DNA from: Eikenella sp963515595
Lineage (GTDB): Bacteria; Pseudomonadota; Gammaproteobacteria; Burkholderiales; Neisseriaceae
NCBI GenBank assembly: GCA_963515595.1
Contig: CAUPYH010000011.1
Span: 1-32,446, forward strand
Reading direction: 5' to 3'
Length of the DNA: 32,446 bases
A model generated the notes under the pieces. The model worked only from the letters and a program-made list of their open reading frames with translations. It was not told the DNA's origin and ran no database searches. Position 1 is the first letter of the stretch; every line of letters begins with the position of its first letter. Positions 23,752-30,881 of this stretch are shown piece after piece. A program made the translations under genes and the position numbers.

Positions 23752-23985
23752 ATGACGCGGGACGAATTAATCGGTTTAGGGAAGCGCATCTTGGCGGAAG
23801 AAAACGATGAGGTGCTGGACGGTTTGATGGCAGAGTTCGACCGCAATGTGCCCCATCCCGAAGGCAGCAGCCTGTTTTTCTACCCCGAAGGGTGGAACGC
23901 CCGCAGCAGCGGCCTGGCGGATTACGCGCCCACGGCGGAAGAAGTGGTGGATGCCTGTTTGGCCTACCGCCCGATTTGCTTGTAA
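23752..23985 (+). CDS. Colicin/pyocin-type immunity protein, orphan
   Basis: A 77-residue acidic protein. It follows the pattern of DNase-colicin immunity proteins (Im2/Im9 family): an N-terminal helix with DELIGLGKRILAEENDEV, an F-x-R-N-V helix, the signature HPEGSSLFFYP at residues 35-45, and a last helix with TAEEVVDACLAYR. In Im9 the equivalent HPSGSDLIYYP binds the nuclease. Such proteins neutralise HNH DNases. No bacteriocin gene is present, so it may protect against toxins of competitors. The trpA stop, a DUS and this ATG are fused (TGAGGCTACCTGAAAATG). Confidence 0.8.
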   Translation: MTRDELIGLGKRILAEENDEVLDGLMAEFDRNVPHPEGSSLFFYPEGWNARSSGLADYAPTAEEVVDACLAYRPICL

Positions 23986-24028
23986 AACCGCCGCCCGCAG
24001 CCGGGTAAAACCCTTGCGGTCTTTACAA
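23980..24028 (+). terminator. Hairpin overlapping the immunity gene stop
   Basis: TTGTAAAACCGC (23980-23991) and GCGGTCTTTACAA (24016-24028) are inverted repeats with one extra base. The loop contains CCCG/CGGG. It includes the stop codon and could stabilise or end the mRNA, but no clear U run follows. Confidence 0.45.
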
Positions 24029-24111
24029 AACTTGCCTAAACCGCCGCTATTGGCTACTATCCCGCCCGGCTGTTGCCCCGAGTGGCAAACCAAACCTAAT
24101 TAGGAGCAAAT

Positions 24112-24120
24112 GGAGTAAAT
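24112..24120 (+). other. Two-codon reading frame ATG-GAG-TAA before accD
   Basis: AGGAG is followed by ATGGAGTAA, then ATC and the accD ATG. The GGAG inside this minimal frame is also the best ribosome site for accD. Initiation at the upstream ATG would terminate after two codons and could affect accD translation. Confidence 0.45.
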
Positions 24121-24121
24121 C

Positions 24122-24985
24122 ATGAGTTGGCTCGACAAAATCCTCCCCCCGAAAATCAAACGCGAAGACAGCGGTAAATCCGGCGTGCCGGAAGGCCTGT
24201 GGCGCAAATGCCCGGCCTGCTCTGAAGTGCTGTATGCCTCCGATTTGGAACAGAACCACCAAGTTTGCCCCAAGTGCAACCACCACAACCCACTCAGTGC
24301 CCGCGAGCGGCTGGATCTGCTGTTAGACGAAGCAGGCCGCGAAGAAATCGGCACCGAGGTGAAGCCCACCGATATTTTGAAATTCAAAGACAGCAAAAAA
24401 TATCCCGACCGCCTCAGCGCGGCGCGCAAAGCCACCGGCGAGAACGATGCCTTGGTGGTGATGAAAGGCGAAATGGACGGGCTGCCCGTGGTGGTGGCTG
24501 CATTTGAATTCCGCTTTATCGGCGGCTCGATGGGCTCGGTGGTGGGCGAACGTTTTGTGCGCGGCGTGCGCGCGGCGGCGGAAAACGGCTGTGCCTTTAT
24601 CTGCGTGGCCGCTTCTGGCGGGGCGCGGATGCAGGAAGGCCTGAGCTCGCTGATGCAGATGACCAAAACCAGTGCCGTGCTGCACCTGTTGAGCGATAAA
24701 CAGCTGCCCTTTATTTCCGTGCTCACCGACCCGACCATGGGCGGCGTTTCTGCCAGCTTTGCCTTTTTGGGCGACGTGGTGCTGGCCGAGCCGAACGCGC
24801 TGGTGGGCTTTGCCGGCCCGCGCGTGATTGAGCAGACCGTGCGCGAAAAACTGCCCGAAGGCTTCCAGCGCGCCGAATTCCTGCTGGAGAAAGGCGCCAT
24901 TGACCAAATTGTGGACCGCCGCGAAATGAAAGCGCGCATCGCCAAACTTATCCGCCTGCTGCGCAACCAGCCGGTGGCGGCTTAG
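24122..24985 (+). CDS. accD: AccD, acetyl-CoA carboxylase carboxyltransferase beta subunit
   Basis: A 287-residue subunit that, with AccA, transfers the carboxyl group from biotin to acetyl-CoA to make malonyl-CoA. The N-terminal zinc ribbon has Cys30, Cys33, Cys49 and Cys52 (CPAC, CPKC). The crotonase-type core includes RFIGGSMGSVVGE, ASGGARMQEGLSSLMQM and LTDPTMGGVSASFA. The length is normal. It has a strong terminator after it, so it ends its transcription unit. Confidence 0.95.
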   Translation: MSWLDKILPPKIKREDSGKSGVPEGLWRKCPACSEVLYASDLEQNHQVCPKCNHHNPLSARERLDLLLDEAGREEIGTEVKPTDILKFKDSKKYPDRLSAARKATGENDALVVMKGEMDGLPVVVAAFEFRFIGGSMGSVVGERFVRGVRAAAENGCAFICVAASGGARMQEGLSSLMQMTKTSAVLHLLSDKQLPFISVLTDPTMGGVSASFAFLGDVVLAEPNALVGFAGPRVIEQTVREKLPEGFQRAEFLLEKGAIDQIVDRREMKARIAKLIRLLRNQPVAA

Positions 24986-25001
24986 TTGGGAGAGATACGA
25001 A

Positions 25002-25042
25002 GCGAAACAGGCCGGAGCAATACGGCCTGTTTCGCCGTTTTT
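25002..25042 (+). terminator. Rho-independent terminator after accD
   Basis: GCGAAACAGGCCG (25002-25014) and CGGCCTGTTTCGC (25023-25035) form a perfect 13-bp stem with an 8-base loop, followed by CGTTTTT. An inverted DUS pair (25047-25058 and 25073-25084) follows. Confidence 0.92.
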
Positions 25043-25107
25043 GGGGAGGCTACCTGAAACTAGAAAGCTGTTTTCAGGTAGCCTCCCATCAAGCCGCCTG
25101 CCTCCGA

Positions 25108-25113
25108 TATAAT
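25108..25113 (+). promoter_or_regulatory. Possible -10 box before the decayed membrane gene
   Basis: A perfect TATAAT lies 29 bases before the ATG at 25142. No good -35 box is seen at the right distance. Confidence 0.4.
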
Positions 25114-25141
25114 CCCATCCGTTGTGTGCCGAGGAAACCGA

Positions 25142-25439
25142 ATGAAACGCCTATTGAAACGCCCGCTGTGTGTGGCCGTCATCCTGATTCTGGCTGCCGT
25201 TGTCCTCCTGTATACCGTACCTGAAAGTTTCAGGTAGCCTGTAGTGTGGTTGTGGGTATTCATTGGCGCTAATTCATACTGAAGTAACCGGCCAGCTCTC
25301 TGCCGCTCCACTTTCCGCCGTCCAGATTATGTATATCGGCGGCCTAGGCGTTGCGCTAAATTGGATACTTGGTGCAGTAGCCTTTCTTGTATCTTTCAAT
25401 TCAGTAGCCAAGCTCGGCAGCATCTTCAGGCAAAAATAG
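25142..25439 (+). pseudogene. Decayed small membrane protein gene, interrupted at a DUS
   Basis: A good GAGGAA site and ATG open a frame reading MKRLLKRPLCVAVILILAAV, then VLLYTVPESFR and TAG at 25235-25237, inside a palindromic partial-DUS/DUS. After that TAG the same frame reads PVVWLWVFIGANSY and stops. In the next frame an open stretch (25245-25439) reads, in part, TGQLSAAPLSAVQIMY, then GGLGVALNWILGAVAFLV, then KLGSIFRQK and TAG. All parts look like membrane protein. The simplest reading is one gene of about 90 residues broken by the DUS and a frameshift. A 31-residue single-pass peptide could still be made. No family is recognised. Confidence 0.5.
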
Positions 25440-25467
25440 AAAGGCATATTGTAGATAGTTCTGGAGC

Positions 25468-25506
25468 AATAGATAGAGGGGCAATCGCCCCTCTATCTAT
25501 TTTATT
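25468..25506 (+). terminator. Very strong hairpin terminator
   Basis: AATAGATAGAGGGGC (25468-25482) and GCCCCTCTATCTATT (25487-25501) form a perfect 15-bp stem with the tetraloop AATC, followed by TTATTG. It ends the decayed membrane gene's unit or insulates the IS element that follows. Confidence 0.85.
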
Positions 25507-25681
25507 GCTGGTCTGTTGCTTAAGTTGTTAATATTTGAGTAGTTGCCTTTGCGCAGGCAATGCCGACAGTAAGCCCGTAAAAGCCACCAAGCCTTCAGGC
25601 TGTGTTTCAGATTGGGTGTCGGAATCCTAAGATTGAATATTATCAATAGCCAAAAGGCTGTATATAAGGGAAATTACTACT
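25507..25681 (+). ncRNA. Structured non-coding leader of the IS110 element, candidate bridge RNA
   Basis: These 175 bases before the transposase have no gene. They can fold into hairpins such as TTGCCT-TTGCGC-AGGCAA and AGCC-TTCA-GGCT. In IS110-type elements a bridge RNA is expressed from a non-coding end (upstream in the IS110 group, downstream in the IS1111 group). Placement and length fit, but the loops cannot be assigned without the element boundaries. Confidence 0.35.
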
Positions 25682-26657
25682 ATGCAAACGATACCGATAG
25701 GCTGCGACATATCAAAAGACAAGATAGATTTGTGCGTATGGTTGAATGATGGCAAGCAAGAATACCTGTTAATAGGCAATAATCAAAAAGGCTATCTGAA
25801 AGCGCTGGCCGAAATTAAACGCCTCAATATCAAACCGCATATCTGTATGGAAGCAACGGGTATTTATTACGAAGGCTTTGCTGATTTTATGGCGGAAAAT
25901 GGCCATTTGGTCAGCGTGGTAAATCCACTCAAAATAAAGAAATTTGCCGAATCAGAGTTTCAAAAAACCAAAACTGACAGACAAGATACTAGGCTGATAG
26001 CCTGCTATTGCATTGAAAATGCAACCAAAGGCCGATTACATTAAGCCGAATCCCGAACAATATGCAGTCAGGCGGAATATTGCATTGCTAAAACAGCTTA
26101 ATGCTGATCTGAATGGCATAAAAAACCGTATCAAAGTGGCTAAAGACGAATTTGTCCGCCAAATTTTAACCAATCAGCAAAAAGAGATAAAAAAGCACAT
26201 TAAAGAAGTAAGACAACACCTTGCCAAGATTACCGAACAAACGGCAGCCGGGCAGGTGGCCGAAAAATTAGAGAGTATCCCGGCAATCGGCCAGACTACC
26301 GCTTTAATCTTGGCGCATTATCTGAATATGTACCGATTCGACAGCGAAAACAAATTTGTCGCCTTTGCCGGTTTGGCTCCCGGCAAACACGAATCGGGCA
26401 GTAGCGTGCGAAGGCCGGACAAATTAACTAAATACGGCAACCGTACCATCAAAGGCGCGTTGTATATGCCCGCAATGGTTGCCTACCGCTTCGGCTACTT
26501 TGGCGCATTCGTAAACCGCTTGAGAAACAAAGGCAAACCGCCGAAAGTCATTCTGATTGCCATCATGCGCAAGCTGGCCGCCATCGCTTGGAATCTGTGG
26601 AAAAACGGCCAAACCTTCAACCCGGCAAGATACGGACTAAATAGCAAAACCGCATAG
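25682..26657 (+). pseudogene. IS110-family (Piv-related) transposase, frameshifted
   Basis: The first frame (25682-26044) carries the RuvC-like DEDD residues: Asp9 (GCDISKDK), Glu57 (CMEATG), and Asp99 and Asp102 (TDRQDTRLIACYC). The second frame (to 26657) has the transposase_20 domain: IPAIGQTTALIL, FAGLAPGKHESGSSVR with the serine-recombinase-like Ser, and GNRTIKGALYMPAMVA. Removing one G at 26030 (ACC AAA G GCC) joins the frames into about 324 residues, the usual length. I read this as an inactivating +1 change or a sequence error; programmed frameshifting is not usual in this family. A DUS-like GGCTATCTGAAA lies inside. Piv invertases share the fold. Confidence 0.88.
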
Positions 26658-26692
26658 CGTGGGTAAGGCGGCGCAACGCCTTGCAAACGCAC

Positions 26693-26722
26693 AAAAAACC
26701 GCCTCCGTCAAATCGGAAGCGG
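26693..26722 (-). terminator. Minus-strand terminator between proQ and the IS
   Basis: Read on the minus strand, CCGCTTCCG and CGGAGGCGG form a 9-bp stem with one mismatch, followed by TTTTTTG. It would stop transcripts running from the proQ side into the IS. Two further hairpins lie close by (26665-26682; 26730-26751). Confidence 0.65.
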
Positions 26723-26824
26723 CGGGATAGCTATTGCCTGGGCAAAATAGCAACACAATTTGATGATGAAAATCAGCTAGTTGCAAATATTGGTGTAATT
26801 TTACATTGACGGGCTAAAATATTA

Positions 26825-26846
26825 TCTGAAACTTTTCAGGCAGCCT
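26825..26846 (-). terminator. Probable proQ terminator built on a variant DUS
   Basis: On the minus strand GCCTGAAAAGTTTCAGATAATATTTT follows the proQ stop, with CTGAAA/TTTCAG pairing and a U-rich tail. One arm is a variant DUS (TTCAGGCAGCCT on the plus strand). Confidence 0.55.
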
Positions 26847-26861
26847 TTATGGGCCGTAGAT

Positions 26862-27344
26862 TTATTCGGCTGCCTGGGCGGCAGGGGTTTCTGTGGCGAG
26901 CGTAGCAGTTTCTGCTGTGGCTTCGGCGGGCTGTTCGGCAACGGCGGCTTCAGCCTCGGCTGCCTGTTGTTCGGCCTGCTTGGCGGCTTGGCGGGCAAGC
27001 ATTTCCTGCACGGCTGGGTGTTGCTGGGCGATGGCCTGCTCTTCGGGGCTGACTTCGCCTTTGAAGCGGTTGTTCAAATCAAAGCGCTTGCCGCCGCGTG
27101 CCAGCGATTTGAGGTAGCGCGGGCGGCGGCAGTGGTTGGAAAGCACGCGGGCGATCAGGGCGGGGTCGTATTGGGGTAGGGCGGCAACGAGGTCTTTGTC
27201 GATGCCCAAGGCCAGGGGTTTGAAGCGTTTGAACACGTCGTATTTGCCGTAGATATGGTCGGCAATCAGATCGGTTTGCTTCTTCTTGCTCATGGTCTGC
27301 ACGGCAGATTTGAGGGCGGCTCCCAAGGCGGTTTCTTGTGTCAT
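26862..27344 (-). CDS. proQ: ProQ/FinO-family RNA chaperone
   Basis: A 160-residue protein with the FinO/ProQ domain at about residues 1-110: YGKYDVFKRFKPLALGIDKDLVAALPQYD, then VLSNHCRRPRYLKSLARGGKRFDLNN. An Ala/Glu/Gln-rich tail follows. Meningococcal ProQ is a comparable minimal protein that binds sRNAs and mRNA 3' ends. I chose the ATG at 27344 (MTQETALG), with GAGAA upstream; the frame is open 14 residues further without a ribosome site. It follows purE on the same strand but across more than 250 bases, so it probably has its own promoter. Confidence 0.9.
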   Translation of the reverse strand: MTQETALGAALKSAVQTMSKKKQTDLIADHIYGKYDVFKRFKPLALGIDKDLVAALPQYDPALIARVLSNHCRRPRYLKSLARGGKRFDLNNRFKGEVSPEEQAIAQQHPAVQEMLARQAAKQAEQQAAEAEAAVAEQPAEATAETATLATETPAAQAAE

Positions 27345-27600
27345 GGCAGGTTCTCGGTTAGTGGGATAGTGGGTGGATTGTGGCACAGCTTGGCAGTTTT
27401 GGCGAACAATCCTTACGTTTTTGCCGGTTTGTGCGGCTTTGTCTGGCGATAATTGCTATTTTGCCAGACGGCGGGTGTTGCTTTCAGGTAGCCTGAATAG
27501 CGTGGATTTTGCCACTGAAGCCTTTTCTTTCATGCTAGGCAGCGAGTTGCATAAGCACAGTCAGTACACGGCCAAGCGGGCTAGGCAAGCAAGGTTTTAG

Positions 27601-28089
27601 TTATTCGGCTTCGGGCAGTTCCATTGCCAGCACGGTTTGGCGCTGGGTTTCGCGGAAATCGGCGAGTTTTTGCGCGATGGCGGCATCGTGGTTGGCAAGC
27701 AGGGCGGCGGCAAAAAGGGCGGCATTAGCAGCACCGGCCTCGCCGATGGCGAAGGTGGCCACGGGAATGCCTTTGGGCATCTGCACGATAGAGAGCAGGG
27801 AGTCTTCGCCGCGCAAATATTTGCTGGGCACGGGCACGCCGAGCACGGGCAGGGTGGTTTTGGCGGCCACCATGCCGGGCAGGTGGGCGGCACCGCCGGC
27901 GCCGGCAATAATGGCCTGCAGGCCGCGCTCGCGGGCGGTTTCGGCGTATTCAAACATCAAGTCGGGCGTGCGGTGGGCAGAAACCACGCGGGTTTCGTAG
28001 GCGATGCCGAATTGTTTGAGCACGGCGGCGGCGTGCTGCATCACGGCCCAATCGCTGTTGCTGCCCATGATGATGCCGATTTGAGTCAT
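27601..28089 (-). CDS. purE: PurE, N5-carboxyaminoimidazole ribonucleotide mutase
   Basis: A 162-residue class I PurE, converting N5-CAIR to CAIR in purine synthesis. Motifs are IIMGSNSDWAVM, VVSAHRTPDLMFEYA and AGAGGAAHLPGMVAAKT. AAGGAACAC precedes the ATG. It lies 62 bases after fis on the same strand, so it may belong to the dusB-fis unit, though a DUS (28117) separates them. purK is not in the window. Confidence 0.95.
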   Translation of the reverse strand: MTQIGIIMGSNSDWAVMQHAAAVLKQFGIAYETRVVSAHRTPDLMFEYAETARERGLQAIIAGAGGAAHLPGMVAAKTTLPVLGVPVPSKYLRGEDSLLSIVQMPKGIPVATFAIGEAGAANAALFAAALLANHDAAIAQKLADFRETQRQTVLAMELPEAE

Positions 28090-28151
28090 TTAGTGTTCCT
28101 TGTGGTTTGGAGTAAGAGGCTACCTGAAAAATATTGGCCATGGCATGGCGG

Positions 28152-28391
28152 CTAAATCAGGCCGTGGGCGCTGAGTTTTTTGCGTAGGGTGTTGCGATTT
28201 AGGCCGAGCACTTGGGCGGCTTTGGATTGGTTGCCTTCGCAATGCGCCATCACGCAGCGCAAAAGCGGTAATTCCACTTGCTGCAACACCATTTGATACA
28301 CGTCGTGCGCCGGTTGGCCGTCGAGATCGGTAAAGTATTGCTGCAGGCTGTTTTCGATGCAAGTAGTGATATGGCTGTTCTGACGGAGCAT
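28152..28391 (-). CDS. fis: Fis, nucleoid-associated DNA-binding protein
   Basis: A 79-residue Fis protein, shorter at the N-terminus than E. coli Fis (98). The C-terminal helix-turn-helix VMAHCEGNQSKAAQVLGLNRNTLRKKL is the conserved DNA-binding part. Fis bends DNA and activates stable-RNA promoters in growing cells. The ATG follows GGAGAGC. It is downstream of dusB, the same order as in Enterobacteria. Confidence 0.92.
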   Translation of the reverse strand: MLRQNSHITTCIENSLQQYFTDLDGQPAHDVYQMVLQQVELPLLRCVMAHCEGNQSKAAQVLGLNRNTLRKKLSAHGLI

Positions 28392-28490
28392 TTTGCTCTC
28401 CTTTTATTATTGTGGTGTAAAAATGAGGGTGGCAAACCGACACATGGGCAGCGGGTATTGCCAGCTTCTCTTCGTGCGGTTTGCAGTGTT

Positions 28491-29495
28491 TCAGGCCTGC
28501 CGCCAGGGGCAGGGCCAGTATTCGTGTTGTTCGGACTGCGCGGCCAAAAAAGCGGCCAGCTCGTTGTATTGCGCTTCGGCACTCTCCAGCGCGTTGAGGC
28601 GACGGCGTTCGGCTTCGCCTTCCGGCAGGTCGGCCAGATACCAGCCAATGTGTTTGCGGGCAATACGCATGCCGGCCACTTCGCCGTAGAAGTTGTACAT
28701 GGCTCGGATATGGCCGAGCAGGGCTTCGGAGGCTACCTGAAAAGGCAGCGGCGGCGGCAGGCTGCCGTGTGCGAGGTAGTGCGCCACATCGCGGAACAGC
28801 CAAGGCCGGCCTTGGGCGGCGCGGCCGATCATCACGCCATCGGCGCCGGTTTTGGCCAATACGCACGCGGCTTTCTGCGGGCTGTCGATATCGCCGTTCA
28901 CCCACACTGGGATGCTCAGGCGGCGTTTGGCTTCGGCAATCAGGCCGTATTCGGCCTGGCCGCGATACATTTGGGTGCGGGTGCGGCCGTGGATGGCGAT
29001 GGCGGCAATGCCGGCATCTTCGGCCATGCGGGCAATGGTGAGGATGTTTTTGTGCTCGTCATGCCAGCCCAGCCTTGTTTTGAGCGTAACTGGCACACTC
29101 ACTGCGCGCACCACGGCATGTAAAATTTCGGCCACCAAGGGCTCGTTTTGCAGCAGGGCACTGCCAGCCTGCACCTGGCATACTTTCTTGGCCGGGCAGC
29201 CCATATTGATGTCGATAAGCTGCGCGCCCTGTGCCACGTTGTAGCGGGCGGCTTCGGCCATTTGAGCCGGATTGCTGCCGGCAATCTGCACGGCAATCAC
29301 CCCGCTTTCGCCGCTGCGGTCGATGCGGTTGAGGGTTTTGCGCGTGTTTTGCAGATCGGGGTTGCTGCTGATCATTTCGCCCACTGTCCAGCCAGCGCCG
29401 AATTGCCGTGCCAGCATACGGAACGGTTTATCGGTGATGCCGGCCATCGGTGCGAGCGCCACGGCGGGGGAAACAGTGTAGGGGCCGATTTGCAT
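28491..29495 (-). CDS. dusB: DusB, tRNA-dihydrouridine synthase
   Basis: A 334-residue FMN-dependent TIM-barrel enzyme that reduces uridines in the D-arm of tRNAs. Motifs are LAPMAGITDKPFRMLARQFGA, VQIAGSNPAQMAEAA, INMGCPAKKVCQ with the catalytic Cys, AIHGRTRTQMYRG and GADGVMIGRAAQGRPW. I start at the ATG at 29495 (MQIGPYTV); the frame stays open 18 residues upstream with atypical sequence. A DUS (28730) is read as LPFQVAS. fis begins about 100 bases downstream. Confidence 0.93.
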   Translation of the reverse strand: MQIGPYTVSPAVALAPMAGITDKPFRMLARQFGAGWTVGEMISSNPDLQNTRKTLNRIDRSGESGVIAVQIAGSNPAQMAEAARYNVAQGAQLIDINMGCPAKKVCQVQAGSALLQNEPLVAEILHAVVRAVSVPVTLKTRLGWHDEHKNILTIARMAEDAGIAAIAIHGRTRTQMYRGQAEYGLIAEAKRRLSIPVWVNGDIDSPQKAACVLAKTGADGVMIGRAAQGRPWLFRDVAHYLAHGSLPPPLPFQVASEALLGHIRAMYNFYGEVAGMRIARKHIGWYLADLPEGEAERRRLNALESAEAQYNELAAFLAAQSEQHEYWPCPWRQA

Positions 29496-29520
29496 AAAGC
29501 TGAACTGCTGTAAATTGGGA

Positions 29521-29549
29521 ATTGTACATTTTTTAGACAAAGCCTCCAA
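29521..29549 (-). promoter_or_regulatory. Predicted dusB-fis promoter
   Basis: On the minus strand TTGGAG (29544-29549) and TACAAT (29521-29526) are 17 bases apart, placing the start about 20 bases before the dusB ATG. Confidence 0.5.
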
Positions 29550-29561
29550 GTGTGGCGGCGG

Positions 29562-29590
29562 TTGTCGGAACGGGCATGCTTATTTACAAT
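29562..29590 (+). promoter_or_regulatory. Predicted promoter of the phosphatase gene
   Basis: TTGTCG (29562-29567) and TACAAT (29585-29590) have 17-base spacing. An inverted DUS pair (29608-29619 and 29633-29644) then lies in the presumed 5' leader, where it could attenuate transcription. Confidence 0.5.
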
Positions 29591-29704
29591 GCGTGCCGTT
29601 ATTGTTTTTCAGGTAGCCTGCGATTGCTAAGAAGGCTACCTGAAAGTTTCATTTGAATAGCGTGTTACAGAATTAAATAAAGAGATTACGCAATGGGAAC
29701 AAAA

Positions 29705-30304
29705 ATGAATAAAACCTGTTTGGGCGGGCTGTTGCTGGCACTTATGCTGAGCGCCAATGCGCAGCCACAAACACAGGTACAAACGACACTGGGCGGGCAG
29801 CCGGCTTGGGCGGAGCAGGTGAGCAAGGCGGCCAATCTGTATCGGGTGGACGACAAACTCTACCGCAGCGAGCAGCCGGTGTCGGAAGATGTGGCGCTGT
29901 TGCAATCTTTGAATGTGAAAAGCGTGGTAAACCTGCGCTATTTCAACCGTAGCGGCGACCGCAAAGTGTTGGCCGACCGGGGCATCGCGCTGTTCAACCG
30001 CCCGTTGCTCACTTGGCGGATTACGCCGAAACAGGTGGCCGAAACGCTATATTTGATTGAACAGCAGCAGGCTGAAGGGCCGGTGTTGATCCATTGCTAC
30101 CACGGCGCCGACCGCACCGGCCTGATTGCCGGCATGTACCGCATCATCTACCAGGGCTGGACGGTGGAGCAAGCCAAAAACGAAATGCGCCACGGCCCCT
30201 ACGGCTTCCACAGCATCTGGCGCAATATCGAGGATTTGTTTACCGAAGAGAACGTGCGCCAAGTGCGGACGCATTTGCAGCAGTTGCGTTCGCAGCCTAA
30301 ATAG
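29705..30304 (+). CDS. Exported dual-specificity/tyrosine phosphatase
   Basis: A protein of about 199 residues with a signal peptide (MNKTCLGGLLLALMLSANA, cut before QPQ), so it should be periplasmic or secreted. The catalytic P-loop is HCYHGADRTG, with nucleophile Cys131 and Arg137 (C-x5-R). LYRSEQP and VVNLRYF match the DSP/PTP family. Upstream in the protein, LLTWRITPKQVAETL is where the general acid could lie, but I cannot assign it. The frame also has an ATG four codons earlier (29693), nearer to AAAGAGATT. Substrates are unknown; phosphoproteins, phosphoinositides or inositol phosphates are possible. Confidence 0.82.
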   Translation: MNKTCLGGLLLALMLSANAQPQTQVQTTLGGQPAWAEQVSKAANLYRVDDKLYRSEQPVSEDVALLQSLNVKSVVNLRYFNRSGDRKVLADRGIALFNRPLLTWRITPKQVAETLYLIEQQQAEGPVLIHCYHGADRTGLIAGMYRIIYQGWTVEQAKNEMRHGPYGFHSIWRNIEDLFTEENVRQVRTHLQQLRSQPK

Positions 30305-30347
30305 CCGAAAAATAAGTTTTCAGGTAGCCTAATATGCGCGCAGCCTA

Positions 30348-30376
30348 TTGCCTTAATGGACGTTTTTAAGTACAAT
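30348..30376 (+). promoter_or_regulatory. Predicted rpmE promoter
   Basis: TTGCCT (30348-30353) and TACAAT (30371-30376) have 17-base spacing. This gives a leader of about 50 bases before rpmE. Confidence 0.55.
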
Positions 30377-30434
30377 TCGCCGCTTGTCTGTAGTATAGGC
30401 AAATTCCCTATACCCGCTTTTTAAAGGAAAAACC

Positions 30435-30650
30435 ATGAAACCTGAAATTCATCCTGACTACCACGAAGTCAATGTTACCTGCTCTTGCGGCAACAAATTC
30501 ACCACTAAATCTGCCATGAGCAAAACCGAATTCAACATTGAAGTTTGCTCTGAGTGCCACCCGTTCTACACTGGTAAACAGAAGATCGTGGATAGCGCCG
30601 GCCGTGTGGACAAATTCAATCAGAAATACGGCAATATGTTCAAACGCTAA
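30435..30650 (+). CDS. rpmE: Ribosomal protein L31 (bL31), zinc-binding form
   Basis: A 71-residue bL31 of the C+ type, with the four zinc cysteines Cys16, Cys18, Cys38 and Cys41 (CSC and CSEC). The sequence IHPDYHEVNVTCSCGNKF and FYTGKQKIVDSAGRVDKFNQKYG are diagnostic. It sits on the 50S subunit near the central bridge. Bacteria often carry a second, cysteine-less copy that replaces it under zinc limitation; none is in this window. It is a monocistronic unit with promoter and terminator. Confidence 0.97.
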   Translation: MKPEIHPDYHEVNVTCSCGNKFTTKSAMSKTEFNIEVCSECHPFYTGKQKIVDSAGRVDKFNQKYGNMFKR

Positions 30651-30670
30651 TTTGCTGCCGTGTTTCCCCG

Positions 30671-30698
30671 AGGCTGCCAAAAGGCAGCCTTTTGTTTT
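30671..30698 (+). terminator. Rho-independent terminator after rpmE
   Basis: AGGCTGCC (30671-30678) and GGCAGCCT (30683-30690) form a perfect 8-bp stem with loop AAAA, followed by TTTGTTTT. Confidence 0.9.
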
Positions 30699-30881
30699 GC
30701 CTGGAAATAGGGCTGGATGGCAGGAAACGATGCCAAGCAGGCTGCATACAACAGAAATGAAAAATTTTGACTGAAGTAGTTGGAAAATGGCATAGACAGG
30801 CCATATTTAGCAGAGTATTGCAGGTTGGCACATAAGATGCTACCTGAAAAACAGCATTAAATTTCTTTGCCACGCCACACC

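Larger units (their letters stand above)
25507..26860 (+). mobile_element. IS110-family insertion sequence, approximate limits
   Basis: The element comprises the frameshifted transposase and its non-coding flanks. IS110 elements lack ordinary terminal inverted repeats and target duplications, so neither end can be fixed by eye. The limits given are only the borders of the flanking units: the terminator before 25507 and the proQ stop after 26860. Confidence 0.6.
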
